Assembly: GCA_013368315.1 (NCBI GenBank)
Contig: JAACJM010000069.1
Location: forward strand, 248,001-312,000
DNA from: Tetrapyrgos nigripes
Taxonomy: Eukaryota; Basidiomycota; Agaricomycetes; Agaricales; Campanellaceae
Length of the DNA stretch: 64,000 bases
Direction: 5' to 3'
The notes beneath the pieces were generated by a model that worked only from the letters and a program-made list of their open reading frames with translations, had not been told where the DNA came from and ran no database searches. The position numbers and the translations under genes were made by a program. Below, in pieces: positions 60,977 through 64,000 of this stretch (position 1 is its first letter; each line of letters starts with the position of its first letter).

Positions 60977-61372
60977 ATGTCGACTCGAGGCTCTACCGTG
61001 ATGATGGTACGTGCTACTCAACGCCTTCTCACAGCATGTTCTAAGTGTCAGTAGCAAAAAGTCGTTGCTGAACCCAAAACAATGCAAGGAATGTCGACAA
61101 CCTCGACGAGGGGATATCCAATTGAGAGTCAGTATCTAATTTGATCATGATTATCGTTCTGATGAAGCTCACATGCCATCTCTCCTCCAGACGGGAACGG
61201 CAGCAGATCATATACGCCAGATATCGGCCAAGAACGCGCTGCTCTGTAAGTCCTCTATAGAAACTTTAGCCAGTCTCGCTCCCTTGCTAATCTCGCTTCT
61301 GTTTCGTTTTCCAGAGAACGTATCGCTCGAGTTTTCTCCACTATGCCTGTTGACACCGATCGCTACCAATGA
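60977..61372 (+). CDS. Small four-exon protein, 71 residues, unknown
   Basis: This gene has no long frame but a consistent splice structure. Exons are 60977-61006, 61055-61127, 61191-61245 and 61315-61372. Every intron is GT-AG (48, 63 and 69 bp) and all junctions keep one frame. The protein begins MSTRGSTVMMQKVVAEPKTM, contains the second STRGYP motif, then RSYTPDIGQERAAL and ends RIARVFSTMPVDTDRYQ. It is hydrophilic, has no signal peptide or Cys, and I do not recognise its family. Regular intron spacing across a very short protein argues for a real gene rather than chance. It stands alone, with no obvious functional neighbour. Confidence 0.55.
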
Positions 61373-61990
61373 CCACCCCTAGATGTCGTATTCTGCGCCA
61401 TCGCTACTATATATGCTTTCGTTTCAATCTCGGTTCAAGTTATGACATCAAAAACATACCAAAAGCTCTGTGTATATTTTATCCCTGTATAATAGCTTAT
61501 ACTCCCTCTGTATTACTTATTGTGTACGTTATTATCGTCTTGGTATCATCGAGGTTCTTGGGTTGAAACATAGATTGTTCACTTCTTTTGAAGAGACGTG
61601 AAACCCCTCCGCAGCTGTTATAGATGCTATATCAAGCCAAGCTATTAGGAGATGCAAGACCTCCATAATGTACACTGGGTAATACGGAAATCCCTGAAGT
61701 CCCGCCACATTGCATAGACAGATAGCAGACATTTCAGACAGTGCGAAGACGAACTTGAATAGATTAGCGGGAGGCAAGGAGACACGATTAAAAGCCCCCA
61801 GTCCAGATGCTTCACGACGAACAGTATTAATGTCGACACTAACAACATGAAAATTGTGGAGCCTATTGGAGCAGCCAAGCATTAAGTACATGCTGCGGTT
61901 GGACGGTGCAAAAGGGCTTCCTTTAGCTTGAAATATTTGGGATGCGGTCCCTGTGGCCCCGAGCGTGAACGACAGCTAGCTGGCAAGCAT
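61373..61990. other. Intergenic, no gene recognised
   Basis: Overlapping minus-strand frames (61532-61891, 61645-61878) are hydrophobic but lack motifs or coherent splicing. Nothing else is seen. Confidence 0.35.
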
Positions 61991-62079
61991 GAAGAAGACC
62001 AAACTTTAGTCATTGCAAAAGCCAGAATTCTTTAGGCCAAGAAAAAAATAAGTCAACCGGCGACTCAGGGGTAAGATGG

Positions 62080-62504
62080 ACTCACCGTCGTCTGCTTTGC
62101 AACTACACTGAAGGCTAACAGCTTTTCTCCAGTTCCTCTTGAGCATCTTGGAGATTCTTTCTAGTGATTCGGACTTAGTTTCTTTTCGCCGTTGACGAAG
62201 CCAAAAATCCAGTCCTTGAACTTCCGACACTAGGTCGTTAAAGCGGCGGTTGCTTTTCATTCGTACGTCTATCCCGTTCTCGTAGTCTTGCACTTGAAGG
62301 TTCTTCTGCACTGGCCTCTGGCATCGACGAAGTAGGGGACAACGAGAGGGTCGAAGAAGCGATAATTGCACGTGAGCGCAACGCACCTTCATCCATCTCT
62401 TGAAGCTGCCATGGATCTTCAACTGAACTGATCATGCTCAGGCTGACAAGTACCGCTGCTGTGGTCGTTCTCATCACCTCAAAGCTCATAGCTCCTTGGT
62501 TCAT
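62080..62504 (-). CDS. Possible small gene, unknown
   Basis: An ATG at 62504 opens MNQGAMSFEVMRTTTAAVLV, a plausible signal-like N-terminus. The frame is Ser/Glu-rich and continues to LRERDR. A short intron (GTACGA...CCTAG, about 37 bp, near 62,232-62,268) would join it in frame to LSEVQGLDFWLRQRRKETKS, ERISKMLKRNWRKAV and CSCKADDG, where a GTGAGT donor follows near 62,085. The next exon was not found. No family is recognised. The intron is shorter than its neighbours, so confidence is low. Confidence 0.3.
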
Positions 62505-62937
62505 CTTGGGTACATAGTATATCGTCAGTGCCGTTCAAAATGGCGTCTTCAAGTTGTCATGACTTTTCAAACGTGTAAAATCGCTCAATCATAGTACGCT
62601 AACATTGACAGTCCATTCCTTTTTCTGAGATTATCAGAGAGTCCAGTCCGTGCAATTGGTTTGCATACTCTATGGCACATGACAATCCGAGGCCGCAAAT
62701 AGGACAGTCAACTTGACAGACTGAATACCTCATTCACCCCAGGTTTCCACTCCTTCCAGCAGTGATGATCTGGTCGTCCCGCAATCATACTTTCTCTAAC
62801 CCGACACTCTCTTTCCATACCCCGCAAACTTCGACAGATTCCTCTGTCGCATCAGCTGAGCTGGATGACCTTACCCACATCAACAAGGGTTTGGTTTGGT
62901 TTTATACCCTCTGACTTTAGGGAATCAACGGGGTACT

Positions 62938-63184
62938 ATGGGAGGATTTGGCAGTGCGATAGCTGTCCAGCAAGGCACATACCTGGCGCTGCCCAATGGA
63001 TCTGTGACCGGAACAATGGTAGTCCACCCGGATCGTTGTTTTAATGGGTGCGTTTCCTCCGCTGTCCAAGTACCTTGGGATCTGCTGATAATTCTTCTTC
63101 AGCGACGCAGTAGACTACCAAGCCCACCAATTCCAGATCGACATACTCTTCAACCCATACTACCTAACAATGGCATTTCAATAG
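62938..63184 (+). CDS. Possible two-exon small protein, unknown
   Basis: An ATG at 62938 opens MGGFGSAIAVQQGTYLALPN. An intron (GTGCGT...TTCAG, about 63,049-63,103) joins ...HPDRCFNG to DAVDYQAHQFQIDILFNPYY and a stop at 63184. The spliced product has 60-odd residues. Unspliced, the frame runs on to 63297. The protein may be a fragment of a longer one with exons further left, and no family is recognised. Confidence 0.35.
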
Positions 63185-63436
63185 ACCAACCCTACGATGC
63201 CGGCCTTGGCGTCGATACTCAAGTTCTGGTTTTCCGAGTGACATTACCGTCCGTGGTTTCGGGAAGTGTTGAAAAAGCTCTTGGGATTGATTATTAAGGT
63301 CACGAGTGAGAACGTCGTATTGTGGGATATCATGAACATATGCTGTCGTTTGCTTTCGTGTTCATTGTTCTCTGAAGAGTAAAACATGTCATTGCGGAAG
63401 GAAACCGATACTTTAGGTGATTGGTATTACATTGGC

Positions 63437-64000
63437 TCATATCTCTTCAGGCTGATCCACCATACTGACCAGCAACGGCAAAGAAGGACGTTCCTTTTCA
63501 CCTTCAACAAAAGGAGCTGTAATACCACTCATATGCCAAATGATCTTGTCTTTGGTAGGAGCGAATTTGAAAGAGGATACCAGCATAGATAAGACGGCCT
63601 CTGTAATATGAGAAATAGCCAGAGTCAGCAAAGCTACTTGTACTCGGCCGATTGATCAAGACACGCACTCATTTCTAGCTGAGAGAATTTGAAGCCGCTA
63701 TGAAAGGAGAAGAAGAAAAACCGGTGTTAGGATGGGCTCGCAGAGTCAGAGCTGGCGAAATGACTTACATGCATGAACGCACTCCTGCGCTGAACGTCAT
63801 CCTGAATAGAACAGAGAAGGAACAGAGAAGAAATCAGCGGCATGTTTCTCGTTTCCGTATTTCGTACTAGCAGTTGTTAGAACGTACAGATGGGAGTAGA
63901 CACCTGGAATATGAGCATCAACGAGCTCATCGGGTAAAGGTGATAACCAACGTTCGGGTTTCCATTCTAGAGCGTCTGGGCCCCATAAATCCGGATTGCG
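63437..64000 (-). CDS. Cytochrome P450, 3' part (gene runs off the window)
   Basis: Only the C-terminal part is present; the 5' part lies beyond 64000. From the right edge inward the frame gives RNPDLWGPDALEWKPERWL (PERF region) and ELVDAHIPGVYS. An intron near 63,800-63,905 leads to the haem loop MTFSAGVRSCIGFKFSQLEM, completed over a short intron at about 63,697-63,765 with Cys ligand and F..G.R.C.G intact. The last exon (from about 63,605) has EAVLSMLVSSFKFAPTKDK and ends MVDQPEEI. Intron positions and text match the P450 at 25.96-28.55 kb (EWKPERWL, IPGVYS, CIGFKFSQLEM, SFKFxPxxxxIxW), so the two belong to the same CYP family and arose by duplication. Confidence 0.9.

Noticed and set aside
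1..64000. CRISPR arrays, rRNA, bacterial mobile elements or a prophage
   Set aside because: No regularly spaced short repeats, no rRNA-like conserved blocks and no prokaryotic gene structure were seen. The gene structure is eukaryotic throughout.

Overview
This window reads as nuclear DNA of a mushroom-forming basidiomycete (Agaricomycetes). Genes are split by many short GT-AG introns of about 40-70 bp. The families are typical of the group: a DUF6533 membrane protein, a HET-domain protein, a protein kinase with HGD in place of HRD, an adenylation-thiolation-thioesterase enzyme, CYP monooxygenases, a CBM19-like secreted protein and Bud6. There are no operons, CRISPR arrays, rRNA genes or convincing tRNA genes.

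Layout. Positions 1-7.8 kb are gene-poor: a higher-order minisatellite (0.8-1.35 kb) and a foldback-like locus (2.98-5.30 kb) whose long inverted arms enclose a 1.4-kb terminal-inverted-repeat (TIR) transposon with a perfect target-site duplication (TSD). From 7.9 to 28.5 kb, all recognised genes are on the minus strand: a conserved Agaricomycete protein, a DHA1 transporter, a DUF6533 protein, mannitol-1-phosphate 5-dehydrogenase, an A-T-TE NRPS-like enzyme, a secreted CBM19-like protein and a P450. From 30.3 to 33.9 kb, one plus-strand gene appears to fuse a protein kinase to an EST1/SMG-type domain. A DHA2 transporter (34.2-35.8 kb) converges on it.

The 36-41 kb stretch is a pseudogene graveyard. 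A coiled-coil gene has been split by a 2.4-kb TIR element (TSD CAGCAG) and a 529-bp hAT-like MITE (TSD AATGTCGT), and beside it lies a frameshifted p24 cargo-receptor pseudogene. From 41 to 57 kb the content is housekeeping: mitochondrial uL23, head to head (93 bp) with a DCR2-type phosphatase, then an HMG-box factor, an F-box-like protein, a membrane protein with a conserved ectodomain, and Bud6/Aip3. The right end has a HET-domain gene, an inverted degenerate copy of the Bud6 C-terminus, small multi-exon genes, and the 3' end of a second P450 running off the window.

Working together. The A-T-TE enzyme, the P450 and two drug-type transporters lie within 26 kb and could be a small specialised-metabolite cluster, though mtlD, DUF6533 and the kinase gene are interspersed, so this is only a hypothesis. 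The most unusual coding feature is the kinase-EST1 open frame. The clearest evolutionary story is the gene disrupted twice by transposons, where removing each insert plus one target copy restores the reading frame at that junction. Exon joins were made by eye from GT/AG sites and frame continuity, and no homology search was run.
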